Part shown: in pieces, positions 47,937-57,465 of the stretch
Layout: each line of letters opens with the position of its first letter
Position numbering within the stretch: position 1 is the stretch's first letter
NCBI RefSeq assembly: GCF_002008315.2
Contig: NZ_MVDG02000001.1
Coordinates: 2,728,001 to 2,792,000 of the forward strand
Direction of reading: 5' to 3'
Source of the DNA: Arthrobacter sp. KBS0703
GTDB taxonomy: Bacteria > Actinomycetota > Actinomycetes > Actinomycetales > Micrococcaceae
Length of the DNA stretch: 64,000 nt
Translations under genes and position numbers: made by a program
The notes under the pieces: model-generated
Told to the model about the DNA's origin: nothing
Database searches by the model: none
The model's input: only the letters and a program-made list of their open reading frames with translations

Positions 47937-48272
47937 ATGGCAGGACGAGCGGCCGACGCACCGCAGGACCGGAACAGGGGTGTCCACGCCATCTCGGTGG
48001 TAGCAGAACTCATCGGAACCGGACAGCAAAACATCAGACTCTACGAACGTAAAGGTCTGCTGACGCCCGAGCGGACATCCGGGGGTACGCGGCAATACAG
48101 CGAATCCGGCCTCGCCGTTCTCCGCAGGATCGGCGAGTTGCTTGAAGAGGGCCTGAACCTCGCTGGCATTGCCAGGGTCCTGGAACTGGAGGCCGAGAAC
48201 GCCAGGCTCACCCGCAAGCTGCAGCACCCACGCTCGAGGCCGGCCACTCAACCGCCCGACACGAATCGCTGA
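47937..48272 (+). CDS. MerR-family regulator, HspR-like
   Basis: The start at 47937 follows GGGAG. The 111-residue protein has a MerR winged helix: HAISVVAELIGTGQQNIRLY, then ERKGLLTPERTSGGTRQYSE and LLEEGLNLAGIARVLELEAE, closely like HspR (ISVAAELSG..., RQYDRLGL..P.RT.GG.RRYS, GVNLAGI). It lacks the long C-terminal sensor of other MerR proteins, also like HspR. HspR represses heat-shock operons with DnaK as corepressor. Divergence from an Hsp20 gene supports control of that gene, even though a canonical HAIR site is not obvious. Confidence 0.88.
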   Translation: MAGRAADAPQDRNRGVHAISVVAELIGTGQQNIRLYERKGLLTPERTSGGTRQYSESGLAVLRRIGELLEEGLNLAGIARVLELEAENARLTRKLQHPRSRPATQPPDTNR

Positions 48273-48347
48273 GCCCTTGCCACCATGCGGGTCTCCTCGC
48301 CAGATCCATCCGAATAAGTACTCCGGCATCCTGATACCGTGCTCCGC

Positions 48348-48653
48348 CTATAAGGATGCTGGGAGGTCCTCGGGGTCCTGGATGTCGCGGAGGTGGGCGA
48401 CCAGGGCCTGTTCGGGACGCCCAGGCCTCTCGACCAAATGCACGAGCAGCGAGACGCGAGTGTCCGGATCGAGGTCCGGCTGCGCGAGCAGGTCCGCAAT
48501 GAGGCGATTGAGCTGGAACTGCAGGAGTCCCCCGCACGGAGCCGGAGCCGGAGCCATCGGGGCCGGCGCCGAAACCGCGGGCACCGGCCCTGGTAGCGGC
48601 AGGTCGCGCCACAGCCGGGGATTGGCGGGCGGCTGGAGTTGGAAGAGCGTCAC
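48348..48653 (-). CDS. Small Pro/Leu-rich protein of unknown function
   Basis: The GTG start at 48653 overlaps the TGA of a short upstream frame (GTGA). The 101-residue product has a Pro/Ala-rich N-terminal half (PLPGPVPAVSAPAPMAPAPA) and a helical C-terminal half (GGLLQFQLNRLIADLLAQPD, VSLLVHLVERPGRPEQALVA). The helical half is amphipathic and could mediate protein contact. The family is unknown. Confidence 0.5.
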   Translation of the reverse strand: MTLFQLQPPANPRLWRDLPLPGPVPAVSAPAPMAPAPAPCGGLLQFQLNRLIADLLAQPDLDPDTRVSLLVHLVERPGRPEQALVAHLRDIQDPEDLPASL

Positions 48654-48814
48654 GGGTCGTGCCTTTCGCCGGTGCCGGCCATGCCCGGCCCGTGCGGCCG
48701 TTCACACCGGCGAGCTGCCGGTGATCCCCGGTCTGCAAGAGGATCCACCTTTATCTGTCCCTCCATATGCTTGCGGCAACTGATGATGATTTCCCGGCGA
48801 ACCTTGGAGACCAT
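48650..48814 (-). CDS. Possible short upstream gene, coupled by a GTGA overlap
   Basis: A 54-residue frame (MVSKVRREIIISCRKHMEGQ onward) ends four bases into the next gene. It has a basic first half with one Cys and a Gly/Arg-rich end. No ribosome site is clear, so only the overlap speaks for it. Confidence 0.3.
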   Translation of the reverse strand: MVSKVRREIIISCRKHMEGQIKVDPLADRGSPAARRCERPHGPGMAGTGERHDP

Positions 48815-48998
48815 GGGGGCCCGTCTTGCCCAGGGGCCGGTGCCCTCCGCCCCGGGAACCGGGGCGGCGTTTCGGTAGCGGAGGAATTTCGGCCCACAAG
48901 GTTCGTCGGGTTTTCCCAAGGGGAACTCTGGGCGAACGTCGGGTTAACTGCCCTAAAAACCGCCGATCGGTGCCTAGATCATCTGGATACTGGAAGAC

Positions 48999-50642
48999 AT
49001 GACTACCTTTACTCGTCGTCAAGTACTGCGTTCAGCGGGGGTCGCCGCCGTGGCGGGAGCCGTGACTTCGGGCTCTCCGGCGGGCGCGTTTGCCGCCTCC
49101 CAGAACGGCGTCTTTGGCCACGGCATCGCCTCAGGAGATCCCATGCCGGGGAGCGTGCTGCTGTGGACCCGTGTGACGCCCACTCCGGAATCACTACCCG
49201 GCAGCGGTGCCGGCCCGGACGTTTCCGTCCGATGGGAAGTATCCACCGATGCCGCGTTTACGAAAGTGGTGGGCCGAGGTACTACTTCGACTGGCCCGGG
49301 CCGCGACCACACCGTCAAGGTCATTGCAGGCCGACTGCTTCCGGCCACGAACTACTGGTACCGGTTCACTCTCGGACAGGAGATTTCACCCGTGGGCCGC
49401 ACCCGCACGGCACCGGCGGCAGGAGCCCCGGTTGACCGGCTGAAGTTTGGTGTGGTGTCCTGCGCCAACTGGCAGGCTGGCTATTTCTCCTCCTACCGCC
49501 ACCTCGCCGCCCGAGGTGATCTCGACGCGGTGCTCCACCTCGGCGACTACCTCTATGAATACGGACCGGGCGAATACCAGTCACGCGGCGTGGTGGTCCG
49601 TCCCCACGACCCCTCGCACGAGATGACCCAACTGGCCCACTACCGCCGCCGCCACGCCCAGTACAAGACCGATCCCGACCTGCAGGCCCTGCACGCCGCC
49701 GCACCGTTCATCGTGACCTGGGACGACCATGAATCGGCCAACGACGCCTGGAAGGGCGGGGCCGAGAACCACACCGAGGGTGCCGAAGGGGCGTGGAGCG
49801 AGCGGTTTGCGGCGGCGCACCAGGCCTACGCCGAGTGGATGCCCGTGCGCTACGAACCGGGCGGCCAGATTTACCGCCGGCTGGACTTCGGTTCGCTGGC
49901 CAGCCTGTCCATGCTGGACCTGCGTTCCTACCGGGACCAACAGGCCGCCAACGGTGCAGACTCTTCGATCAGCAGCCCCGTCCGTACCATCACCGGCGCC
50001 GCCCAGATGGACTGGCTGCTGGGCAGCCTCAAATCCACAGGCCCCCAATGGAAGCTCGTGGGCAACCCCGTCATGATTGCCCCCGTCCGGGTGCCCTCGA
50101 CCCTGAGCACCTCCGAACTGGCTGGCGTCCAGAAGCTGATGGGTGGCACCAACATCAGCGGAGTCCCTTACAACGTGGACCAGTGGGACGGCTACGAAGC
50201 AGACCGTAACCGCGTGGTCCGCCACCTGCGGGACAACGCCGTCAAGGACACCGTATTCCTCACCGGCGATATCCACTCCGGCTGGGCCTGCGACATCCCC
50301 GCGGATCCCTCCACCTACCCGGCCACCGGCGATTCCGTGGCCGCAGAGCTGGTATGCACCTCCGTCACGAGCGATAACCTCGACGATATCCTGAACGTTC
50401 CGCCCCGGACCGGATCCGTCGCGGTCGAGAACGCCATCAAGGCAGCAAACCCGCACGTGAAGTACCTGGACTTCGACTCGCACGGATACTCAGTCGTTGA
50501 CGTGACCCCTGCCGGAGTCCGGATGGACTGGTATGTCCTGGCCGAACGCACCTCGGCCAGCTCCGGGTCCACGCTGTCCACGTCGTTCAATGTTCAAGCC
50601 AACACCGGCAAAGTCACGCCGACACGGGGAGGACTCCAGTGA
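48999..50642 (+). CDS. phoD: PhoD-family alkaline phosphatase, Tat-exported
   Basis: The protein is a complete 547-residue PhoD. The Tat signal is MTTFTRRQVLRSAGVAAVAG, cleaved near AFAAS. The N-domain (FGHGIASGDPMPGSVLLWTR) is followed by the catalytic core with FGVVSCANWQAGYFSSYRHL, VLHLGDYLYEYGPGEY, TWDDHESANDAW and FLTGDIHSGWA. Cys in SCAN and the two-Asp/His sets are the known Ca2+ and Fe3+ ligands. It releases phosphate from mono- and diesters outside the cell. Its stop overlaps the GTG of a Tat-exported phosphodiesterase gene, forming a two-gene phosphate-scavenging operon. Confidence 0.95.
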   Translation: MTTFTRRQVLRSAGVAAVAGAVTSGSPAGAFAASQNGVFGHGIASGDPMPGSVLLWTRVTPTPESLPGSGAGPDVSVRWEVSTDAAFTKVVGRGTTSTGPGRDHTVKVIAGRLLPATNYWYRFTLGQEISPVGRTRTAPAAGAPVDRLKFGVVSCANWQAGYFSSYRHLAARGDLDAVLHLGDYLYEYGPGEYQSRGVVVRPHDPSHEMTQLAHYRRRHAQYKTDPDLQALHAAAPFIVTWDDHESANDAWKGGAENHTEGAEGAWSERFAAAHQAYAEWMPVRYEPGGQIYRRLDFGSLASLSMLDLRSYRDQQAANGADSSISSPVRTITGAAQMDWLLGSLKSTGPQWKLVGNPVMIAPVRVPSTLSTSELAGVQKLMGGTNISGVPYNVDQWDGYEADRNRVVRHLRDNAVKDTVFLTGDIHSGWACDIPADPSTYPATGDSVAAELVCTSVTSDNLDDILNVPPRTGSVAVENAIKAANPHVKYLDFDSHGYSVVDVTPAGVRMDWYVLAERTSASSGSTLSTSFNVQANTGKVTPTRGGLQ

Positions 50643-51931
50643 GCCGTTCACCGCAGCAGGGCGCGCCCGCAAGCAACAGAATTTCGACGCCGGGGCGCCG
50701 GCAGTTCCTGCAAGTCGCCGCTGCCGGAGGTGCCGCCGTCGTGCTGTCCGCCGCGCAGGGAACAGCGTGGGCCGCGCCGGCGGCGGGACGGACGCGCAGT
50801 TACGTGCTCGTGGTGGACGGCTGCCGGCCGGACGAGATCACAGCCACCTTGACTCCGCGGCTGGCCAGCCTCCGTGCGGACGGCAGGAACTTCCCGGCCG
50901 CACGTTCCCTGCCAGTGATGGAAACCATCCCTAACCACGTGATGATGATGACGGGCGTCCGCCCGGACCGCTCCGGCGTTCCTGCCAACTCGATCTTCGA
51001 CAAGACCGAAGGCGTGGTCCGCGACCTTGACCGGTCCACGGACCTCCGCTTCCCTACCCTCCTGGAACGGGTGCAGGAGCGCGGGCTCACGACCGGATCT
51101 GTGCTCAGCAAGAAGTACCTTTACGGCATTTTCGGGACCCGCGCCAGCTACCGCTGGGAACCCCAGCCGCTGCTGCCAGTCACCGGGCACGCGCCCGACG
51201 CCGCCACGATGGACGCCCTGCTCGCGATGGTCAGCGGGCCGGACCCGGATTTCGTGTTCACCAACCTGGGCGACATTGACCGCGTAGGCCACTCCGACGT
51301 TTCCGGCACCACGCTGCGGGCAGCGCGTGAGGCTGCCCTTGCGGACACCGACGTGCAGGTGGGGCGCTTTATCGACCACCTCAAGAGCACCGGCAAGTGG
51401 GAGTCCAGCGTAGTTATGGTGCTCGCGGACCATTCCATGGACTGGTCCATTCCCACGAACGTCATTTCGGTCGACCTGATCCTGCAGTCCCGCCCGGATT
51501 TGCAGAACAGCATCAAAATCGCCCAGAACGGCGGTGCTGACCTGCTCTACTGGACCGGCTCCGAAGCAGACCGCACGGCTGGTTTGGCCGCCGTCGAACA
51601 GCTTGTAAGGGCCCATGAGGGCGTGCTGTCCGTCAACAGGCCGGCCGACCTCCGGCTGGGCACCGAGGCCGGAGACCTCGTAGCCTTCTGCCGCGCCGGC
51701 TGGCGCTTTTCCGACCCATACGTGGCCTCGAATCCGATTCCGGGTAACCACGGTCACCCCGCAACGGAGCCCATTCCCTTTTTCATCTCCGGCGGCAGCC
51801 CGCTGGTGGCGAAAGGGACGGTTTCGTCCGAAGCTGCCCGTACCGCCGACGTCGCGCCGACCATCGGCGGGATCTACGGCCTAAAGCCGCCTGCAGGCGG
51901 CTACGACGGAACCGCCCGGGCTCTGCACTAA
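50639..51931 (+). CDS. Tat-exported nucleotide pyrophosphatase/phosphodiesterase-like enzyme
   Basis: The gene starts at GTG within the phoD stop (GTGA). The Tat signal is GRRQFLQVAAAGGAAVVLSA. The alkaline-phosphatase-superfamily core is clear: SYVLVVDGCRPDE with metal-binding Asp, nucleophile Thr in LPVMETIPNHVMMMTGVRPD, NLGDIDRVGHSD (Asp and His ligands), VMVLADHSMDW, and NHGHPATEPIPFF near the end. This matches nucleotide pyrophosphatase/phosphodiesterases (NPP) that split phosphodiesters such as nucleotides. Acting with PhoD outside the cell, it would release phosphate from organic sources. At 430 residues it is full length. The adapter cluster begins 28 bases after the stop. Confidence 0.92.
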   Translation: MSRSPQQGAPASNRISTPGRRQFLQVAAAGGAAVVLSAAQGTAWAAPAAGRTRSYVLVVDGCRPDEITATLTPRLASLRADGRNFPAARSLPVMETIPNHVMMMTGVRPDRSGVPANSIFDKTEGVVRDLDRSTDLRFPTLLERVQERGLTTGSVLSKKYLYGIFGTRASYRWEPQPLLPVTGHAPDAATMDALLAMVSGPDPDFVFTNLGDIDRVGHSDVSGTTLRAAREAALADTDVQVGRFIDHLKSTGKWESSVVMVLADHSMDWSIPTNVISVDLILQSRPDLQNSIKIAQNGGADLLYWTGSEADRTAGLAAVEQLVRAHEGVLSVNRPADLRLGTEAGDLVAFCRAGWRFSDPYVASNPIPGNHGHPATEPIPFFISGGSPLVAKGTVSSEAARTADVAPTIGGIYGLKPPAGGYDGTARALH

Positions 51932-51959
51932 CGCGTCCGCCCGGCCGGCCGGCCCGTAC

Positions 51960-52103
51960 CTGTCTCTTATACACATCTAGATGTGTATAAGAGACACTGC
52001 CGCGCGGCGCCGCGCGTACCCGGACCGGCGCGCTGAAGCGGGAGGCGCGGCGGGCGATGTGGTGGCTGTCTCTTATACACATCTAGATGTGTATAAGAGA
52101 CAG
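51960..52103. other. Two adapter copies around a 69-base orphan fragment (artefact)
   Basis: Copy one (51960-51996) lacks its final G and copy two (52066-52103) is perfect. The 69 bases between are GC-rich and may be the lost C-terminal end of mgtA (on the minus strand HHIARRASRFSAPV is one reading), but their placement cannot be trusted. Confidence 0.93.
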
Positions 52104-54672
52104 GGGGAACACTGGGGAGTCGCTGCCCGGCCCTGGAGAAGAACCACTGCTTGGCGACCTCCACCAGGACCAGGTACACCGCCGCCATGGCCAGCAGGGC
52201 CAGGAAGAACGGGACCGGGAGGGGATCGAACCCCAGCACGCCCGCCAGCGGCGAAAGCGGCAGGAAGATGCCCAGGGCAACCACGCCCACCGAAGCGACG
52301 ATCAGGCTGGCGGAAGGCCGGCTGCGCAGGAACGGCACCCGCCGGGTTCGGATGGCGAAAATGATGAGGGTCTGCGTGGCGATGGATTCGATGAACCAGC
52401 CGGCCCGGAACTCCCCCGGGACTGCGTCAAATGCGAACAGCATCAGGGCGAACGTGGCGAAGTCGAAGAGCGAGCTGATGGGCCCGAAGAGGACCATGAA
52501 CCGCCGGATGAAGGCAATGTCCCAGTGAGAAGGGGCCCGGAGCTGTTCCTTGTCCACGCGGTCGCCCGGAATGGCCAGCTGGCCGGTGTCGTAGAGCAGG
52601 TTGTTGAGCAGGATCTGGCCCGGCAACATGGGCAGGAAGCTCAGCACCACGGAGGCCGTGGCCGCACTGAACATGTTGCCGAAATTGCTGGACGTTCCCA
52701 TCAGCACGTACTTGATGGTGTTCGCGAAGATCCGCCGGCCCTCCATCACACCTTCGGCCAGAACGCCCAAGTCCTTGTCCAGCAGGACGACGTCGGCCGC
52801 GTCCTTGGCAACATCAGTGGCGCTGTCCACAGAGACGCCGATGTCCGCTTTGTGCAGGGCCAGGGCATCGTTGACGCCGTCGCCCATGAAGCCGACGGAC
52901 CCACCGCTTTGGCGCAGCAGGCTGATGATGCGTGCCTTCTGCTCCGGGGAAACGCGCGCGAAGATGGTTGCGGTCCGGGCGGAGGCCGCGAGCTCGTCGT
53001 CGGACAGCGCGTCAATGTCGGCACCGGTCAGGGTCCCACCGGAGCGCACGCTGAGGTCCGCGCAGACTCTCTCCGCGACTTTGGCGTTGTCGCCGGTGGC
53101 GATTTTCACCGAGATTCCCAGTGCGGCCAGCTGGTCCAGGGACGCCTTGGCCTTGGCTTTGGGCCGGTCCAGGAAGATGAGGAAGCCGGCCAGGGCGAGG
53201 TCGCGCTCGTCGGCCGGGGTGATGGTCGACTGCCCCGGGGCGGGGCGGGAGGCCACCGCGATTACCCGGGAGCCGGCGTCGAACTGTTCGTCCAGCATGG
53301 CCTGCACGGCAGGAAGGGTGGGCCCGCAGAGGGCCAGAATGTCCTCGGGGGCGCCCTTGGTGACCAGGCGTGCGGTGCCGCCGGCCTCCCGCACCAGTAC
53401 GGTGGTGCGCCGTCGCTGGTGGTCGAAGCCCACCAGGTCCAGACGCTCGAAGCGCGCCGGATCAAAGCCGGATGCCCCGGGGCTGTCCCAAAGCGCCGCG
53501 TCCAGCGGGTTCTGACCTGCCGAGGAGGATCTGGCTTCGGCGTAGTCCGCTTCGGTGGCCAGCAGCCCCATGGTGAGCAGGCCGGCGTCGGACGTCTCCG
53601 GGGTGGCCGGAAGGGCCGCCGTGAAACTGACGCGCCCTTCTGTCAGGGTGCCGGTCTTGTCCGTGACCAGGATGTCCATGTCCCCCAGGTCCTCGATGCA
53701 GACCAGCCGTTTGACCAGGACCTTCCGCCTGGCCAGCTGGCGGGTGCCGGTGGCCAGGCTGGTGCTCACGACGGCGGGGAGCAGCTGCGGCGTGATGCCC
53801 ACTGCGATGGCCAGGGAGAAGAGGAGCGATTCGATGAGCGGGCGCTGCAGCAGGAGGTTGGCGATGAAGATCAGGGTAGTCAGCCCGATGGCCACCTGCA
53901 GCAGCAGGAACGAGAACCGCCTGAGCCCGAGCTGGAATTCGGTCTGCGGCTGCCGTTCCCCCAGTCCCAGGGCGATGCGGCCGAATTCGGCGCGGCCACC
54001 GGTGGCCACCACCACACCGGCGCAACTGCCGGACTGGATGACGGTGCCCATGAAGACGCAGGAGGCGAGGTCACCCAGGGCGGCTCCGGCCGCCACGGGC
54101 GCCGGGTCCTTGGTGGCCGGCAGGGATTCCCCCGTCAGGATGCTTTCATCGCACAGGAGGTTCCTGGTGTTCAGGAGCCGGATGTCGGCGGGGATGATGG
54201 CGCCCAGGGACAGATGGACGACGTCGCCGGGCACGAGGGTGGTCACGTCCACGTCCTTGGTGGTTCCGCCGCGGAGCACCACGGCGCGGTGGGTGACGCG
54301 GGAGTGCAGGGCCTCAGAGGCTCGTTCGGCGCGGAACTCGTTGGTAAAGCCCAGCCCCACGCTGACCAGGAGGATCACGCCGATCACGATTGAGTTGGTG
54401 GCATCGCCCAGAAACAGGGACAGCCCGGCCGTGATGAGCAGCAGGATAAGGATGGGGCTGGCGAACTGCCGGCCCAGCACTGCCCAGCCGTTGGCGCGGT
54501 GGGTACGGACGGCGTTGGGTCCCAGCTCGGCAAGGCGCACCGCTGCTTCCTTGTCGGACAGGCCTGCCGGCCCGGAGGCCAGCTGCTCAACCACCTGCTC
54601 GGCCGCAAGGCTTGCGGCGTCGGTGATGGGCAGCTGGTGGAAACTCCGCTCGCGGACGTTGAGCTCTGCCAT
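52104..54672 (-). CDS. mgtA: Magnesium-translocating P-type ATPase, C-terminus cut by an adapter
   Basis: From the ATG at 54672 (MAELNVRERSFHQLPITDAA) 856 residues run to the adapter at 52103. P-type landmarks are all present: cytoplasmic TGES (ILTGESLPATKD), phosphorylated Asp in VTDKTGTLTEG, and GDGVNDALALHKADIG, with type IIIB Mg2+ transporter segments (TSSNFGNMFSAATASVVLSF and LPGQILLNNLLYDTGQLAIP). Length and the end LVLVEVAKQWFFSRAGQRL show that only a few residues and the stop are missing. It imports Mg2+. The 100-base region upstream is too short for an M-box riboswitch of normal size. Confidence 0.95.
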
Positions 54673-54786
54673 GCCGGTTCCGTTCGGACAACGTCGGGAT
54701 CCGGATACCCGGTTCACGGCTAAGCGTACGACGCAGAGCTGAGTAAACCCTCCCGCCGCCGAAACCAAGCCCGCCGGTTGCCAGAT

Positions 54787-54942
54787 TCAGTTGCCGTTGT
54801 AACGGGCAAGCGCTTCCATGTAGACGGCGGCGGTTTCATAGTCGCCCCTAGCGGTGTACTTGGCGATGATGTTCGCCAGGTCGCGTTTAATGACCCAATG
54901 CGCGTCGTACGGTTCACGAGAACGGGGAACGAAATCGTTCAT
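54787..54942 (-). CDS. Small protein, second gene of an overlapping pair
   Basis: The frame codes for 51 residues (MNDFVPRSREPYDAHWVIKR, then DLANIIAKYTARGDYETAAV). Its ATG overlaps the TGA of the gene before it by four bases (ATGA), and GGTGGG lies at a fitting distance upstream. The sequence is strongly helical with a Tyr-rich middle. It is too short for routine annotation. The function is unknown; translation coupled to its neighbour suggests that the two products work together. Confidence 0.6.
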   Translation of the reverse strand: MNDFVPRSREPYDAHWVIKRDLANIIAKYTARGDYETAAVYMEALARYNGN

Positions 54943-55064
54943 GATGTCCCACCTGCTTGCGCCTCTTCACGCTCCAGCAGATAGAGCAGAAATGCCGCCT
55001 GCTTGTCGATTTCCCTCTGTTTGCGCGGGGAAATCCAGTCCAGCAATTCTTGATCGTCAGCCAT
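54939..55064 (-). CDS. Small protein, first gene of an overlapping pair
   Basis: GGAAGGAG, close to the ideal ribosome site, lies 8 bases before the ATG of a 41-residue frame (MADDQELLDWISPRKQREID, then KQAAFLLYLLEREEAQAGGT). One amphipathic helix with LLYLL is predicted. Its stop overlaps the next start. A strong site plus tight overlap make it more than a chance frame. The family is unknown. Confidence 0.65.
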   Translation of the reverse strand: MADDQELLDWISPRKQREIDKQAAFLLYLLEREEAQAGGTS

Positions 55065-55308
55065 GATGTCCACTCCTTCCGGCTATGAATTGATGGTGAC
55101 CCCGTTCAGGCAAGATCGGCGAAAGTTTCACGAAAGATAGGCGAAGGTCTTGCCGGCGGCAGCTTTGGCCCGGCCGAACGTGACACCCGAACGTGCGCTT
55201 TTCCGCAGTGGACGCGTCGCCTACATAGATCCGCTGACCTTGTCCAACAAACGCGTCACACCCCGCGGTACGCTGGACTTCCCCGACCAAACGCAAGCGA
55301 GGCATAAC

Positions 55309-56097
55309 GTGCTCGAGGACGCCGCCAGGTTCCTGTCCCAGCCGGTGCAGGCCCAGCCCGGCTCACCGCTCCGGGTTGCCGTGTACTCCCGGATCGCCGA
55401 GGCCATCCGCAACAACCTGCTGACGCCGGGCTCGATGCTGCCCACGGAAACCGAGCTCGGCACGGACATGAAGGTCAGCCGCACCGTGGTCCGCGAAGCG
55501 CTCATGCTGCTCGAGGAGGACGGCCTCATCCGGGCCCGCCGCGGCGTCGGCCGGTTCGTCTCCGACACCCTCCCCCGCATCGGCATCGAGCGGATCCGCC
55601 CCTTCGAGGAAGTCCTCGGCGGCCCAGGGCAGCACATCGAGATCAAACGCGTCCAAAGGGAGCGGCAGCCCGCCTCCGAGTTCGTCGCCCCCGGCATCGG
55701 TGTCGAACCCGGCGCCGACTGCTGGCTCTGGGAGTCCGTCCTGATCCGCGACGGCGAGGCCATCGCCCACCTGCAGGAGAACATCTCCGCCGGGCCGGTC
55801 AGCTTCGCCAGCGGTTCCGCTGCCGCCGCCACGTTGGAGCTCGACGACGACGGCGGCACCACGCTGCTCGCGGCGCTCTACAAACGCGGTGGCCGGGTTC
55901 TGGGACCGGGCGAATGCCAGATTGGCCTGAGCCAGGTAGGGCCCAGCCGGGCCAAGCTCCTGGACCTGCGCGCATCGGATCCGGTCCTCGTGCTGACGCA
56001 GTACGTCAGGCACGCGAACCGGCCCTTCTACCTGGCGAAGTGCCTCATCCCGGACCGCGTCGGGCACCTCTCCGTGATGCAGTCCCTCCAGTCCTAG
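55309..56097 (+). CDS. GntR/HutC-type transcriptional regulator
   Basis: A GTG start at 55309 after GCGAGG is preferred; the frame is open further up. The protein has a GntR winged helix (VYSRIAEAIRNNLLTPGSML, TETELGTDMKVSRTVVREAL, EEDGLIRARRGVGRFVSDTL). It is followed by a UTRA effector domain (about 100-260) with EIKRVQRERQPASEF, CWLWESVLIRDGEAIAHLQE and VLVLTQYVRHANRPFYLAKC. HutC-type members sense small metabolites, often sugars or amino-acid derivatives. No operon partner is adjacent; the effector is unknown. Confidence 0.88.
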   Translation: MLEDAARFLSQPVQAQPGSPLRVAVYSRIAEAIRNNLLTPGSMLPTETELGTDMKVSRTVVREALMLLEEDGLIRARRGVGRFVSDTLPRIGIERIRPFEEVLGGPGQHIEIKRVQRERQPASEFVAPGIGVEPGADCWLWESVLIRDGEAIAHLQENISAGPVSFASGSAAAATLELDDDGGTTLLAALYKRGGRVLGPGECQIGLSQVGPSRAKLLDLRASDPVLVLTQYVRHANRPFYLAKCLIPDRVGHLSVMQSLQS

Positions 56098-56113
56098 ACC
56101 CAAGGACCGGAAA

Positions 56114-57385
56114 CTACCGGACGGCTCTGTCTGCGTTTACGCGGCCGTGGGCCCAGTAGGTACCAGTGCCGGAAATGGGGTCTGCGGTTGATTCGACGTT
56201 TGCGCGGACTGACGTGTTCGTTGCGCCGGGGTGGGAGCTCCAGGCAAGCGCGGCCGTGGCGGCGACGATCGGTGAGGACATCGAGGTCCCGTTGCCGACG
56301 TCGTAACCGAAAGAGCGGTTGTTCTGCGTCCCGAGGACGAACGTGTGGTTCGGGAAGGTTGAGTAGACGTTGACTCCGGGTGCTGCGATGTCCACCCAGC
56401 TGGCACCGTAGGTCGAGAACGATGCTTTGGCGTCGGTGTTGTCGGTAGCGGCGACGGCAATGACGTTGGGGTATGCGCCGGGGTAGATTTTGGTCTGGTT
56501 ACTGCCGTTGCCTGCCGCGGCAACGAGCACCACACCATTACTCCAGGCGTTATTGACGGCAGTTTCGAGTGTGCGTGACGCCCGCACTCCGAGGCTCATA
56601 TTGATAACCTTCGCACCGTTATTGACGGCCCAGTTGATCCCGTTTGCAAGGGTTGAGCTGGATCCAACACCGGTGTCGTTCAGCACCTTTCCAGCCAGAA
56701 TCGTGCAGCCCGGGCATACACCGGCCACACCAACGGTATTGTGACTGGCCGCGACGATACCGGCCACGTGGGTGCCGTGGCCGTAATTGTCTTCATTGGT
56801 TGCCGAACTACTGAAATTGGCCCGTAGTACAACCTTCGGGTTGATGTCGGGGTTGTCGCTGGCAACACCCGAATCAAGAACGGCGACTTTGATGCCGCTA
56901 CCTGTCGTGACGTTCCACGCTTCGACGGCGTCCACATCAGCGTCCACCGTGCCCCCTGCTACAGATAAGGTGCCGGCAGTGTTGGTAAATGACTGGCCAT
57001 TGTTTTGCAGGGCGTACTGGCGGGGGAAATACTCGTCCGCTGTAGAGGCAGTAGCGAGCTCGTCCGGCTCGGCGTAGTCGACAGCCGGGTTCCGGCTTAG
57101 GGCGTCGATGAGTTGAAGCTCTTTGCCGGCCGGCACTTTGATGAGCTGAGCGCCGGTGCTGCCGATACTGGGGCCCGCACTGAGGCCATGCTGGCGCAGT
57201 ACGCCGGCTGCCGCGCCTTTGTCGCGGAAGTTCACCATGATGTGCCCCGCAATGTGTGACGGCTGGGCCGCCGCATTGCTCGGGAGTGCGTTGCTTGGGG
57301 CTACGGCGTTGCTCGGGGCAGCGAACGTGATTGCGCCACAGCCTATGACTACCGCCGCGAAACTAGCTATAACGATTCTCTTCAT
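56114..57385 (-). CDS. Secreted subtilisin-like serine protease (S8)
   Basis: The 423-residue preproprotein begins with a signal peptide MKRIVIASFAAVVIGCGAIT followed by an odd repeat (APSNAVAPSNALPSNAAAQP). An I9-like propeptide (HIMVNFRDKGAAAGVLRQHG) precedes the catalytic domain with the full triad: Asp in VAVLDSGVA, His in GHGTHVAGIVA, Ser in NGTSMSSPIVAATA, plus the oxyanion Asn in AAAGNGSN. The Cys pair in GVCPGCT could bind metal or form a disulfide. It is expected to act outside the cell on proteins. Confidence 0.95.
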   Translation of the reverse strand: MKRIVIASFAAVVIGCGAITFAAPSNAVAPSNALPSNAAAQPSHIAGHIMVNFRDKGAAAGVLRQHGLSAGPSIGSTGAQLIKVPAGKELQLIDALSRNPAVDYAEPDELATASTADEYFPRQYALQNNGQSFTNTAGTLSVAGGTVDADVDAVEAWNVTTGSGIKVAVLDSGVASDNPDINPKVVLRANFSSSATNEDNYGHGTHVAGIVAASHNTVGVAGVCPGCTILAGKVLNDTGVGSSSTLANGINWAVNNGAKVINMSLGVRASRTLETAVNNAWSNGVVLVAAAGNGSNQTKIYPGAYPNVIAVAATDNTDAKASFSTYGASWVDIAAPGVNVYSTFPNHTFVLGTQNNRSFGYDVGNGTSMSSPIVAATAALAWSSHPGATNTSVRANVESTADPISGTGTYWAHGRVNADRAVR

Positions 57386-57465
57386 GGGGAGTATCTTGCT
57401 TCAATCTGCACTGGCTAGATAGTGACTTCCGGAAAGTTACCCCCGCGGCCTGCCGTCATTTACTG

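Noticed and set aside
48900..48998. PhoP box upstream of the phoD operon
   Set aside because: A GGTTAAC half-site is present, but no direct repeat of GTTCACC-type units with the right spacing could be made out.
52087..54393. A 768-residue open frame on the plus strand opposite mgtA
   Set aside because: It starts within adapter sequence, is antisense to a clear P-type ATPase, and has the composition typical of shadow frames in GC-rich DNA.
54673..54786. Possible Mg2+ riboswitch upstream of mgtA
   Set aside because: Only about 110 bases separate mgtA from the preceding small gene, too short for an M-box, and no conserved core is visible.
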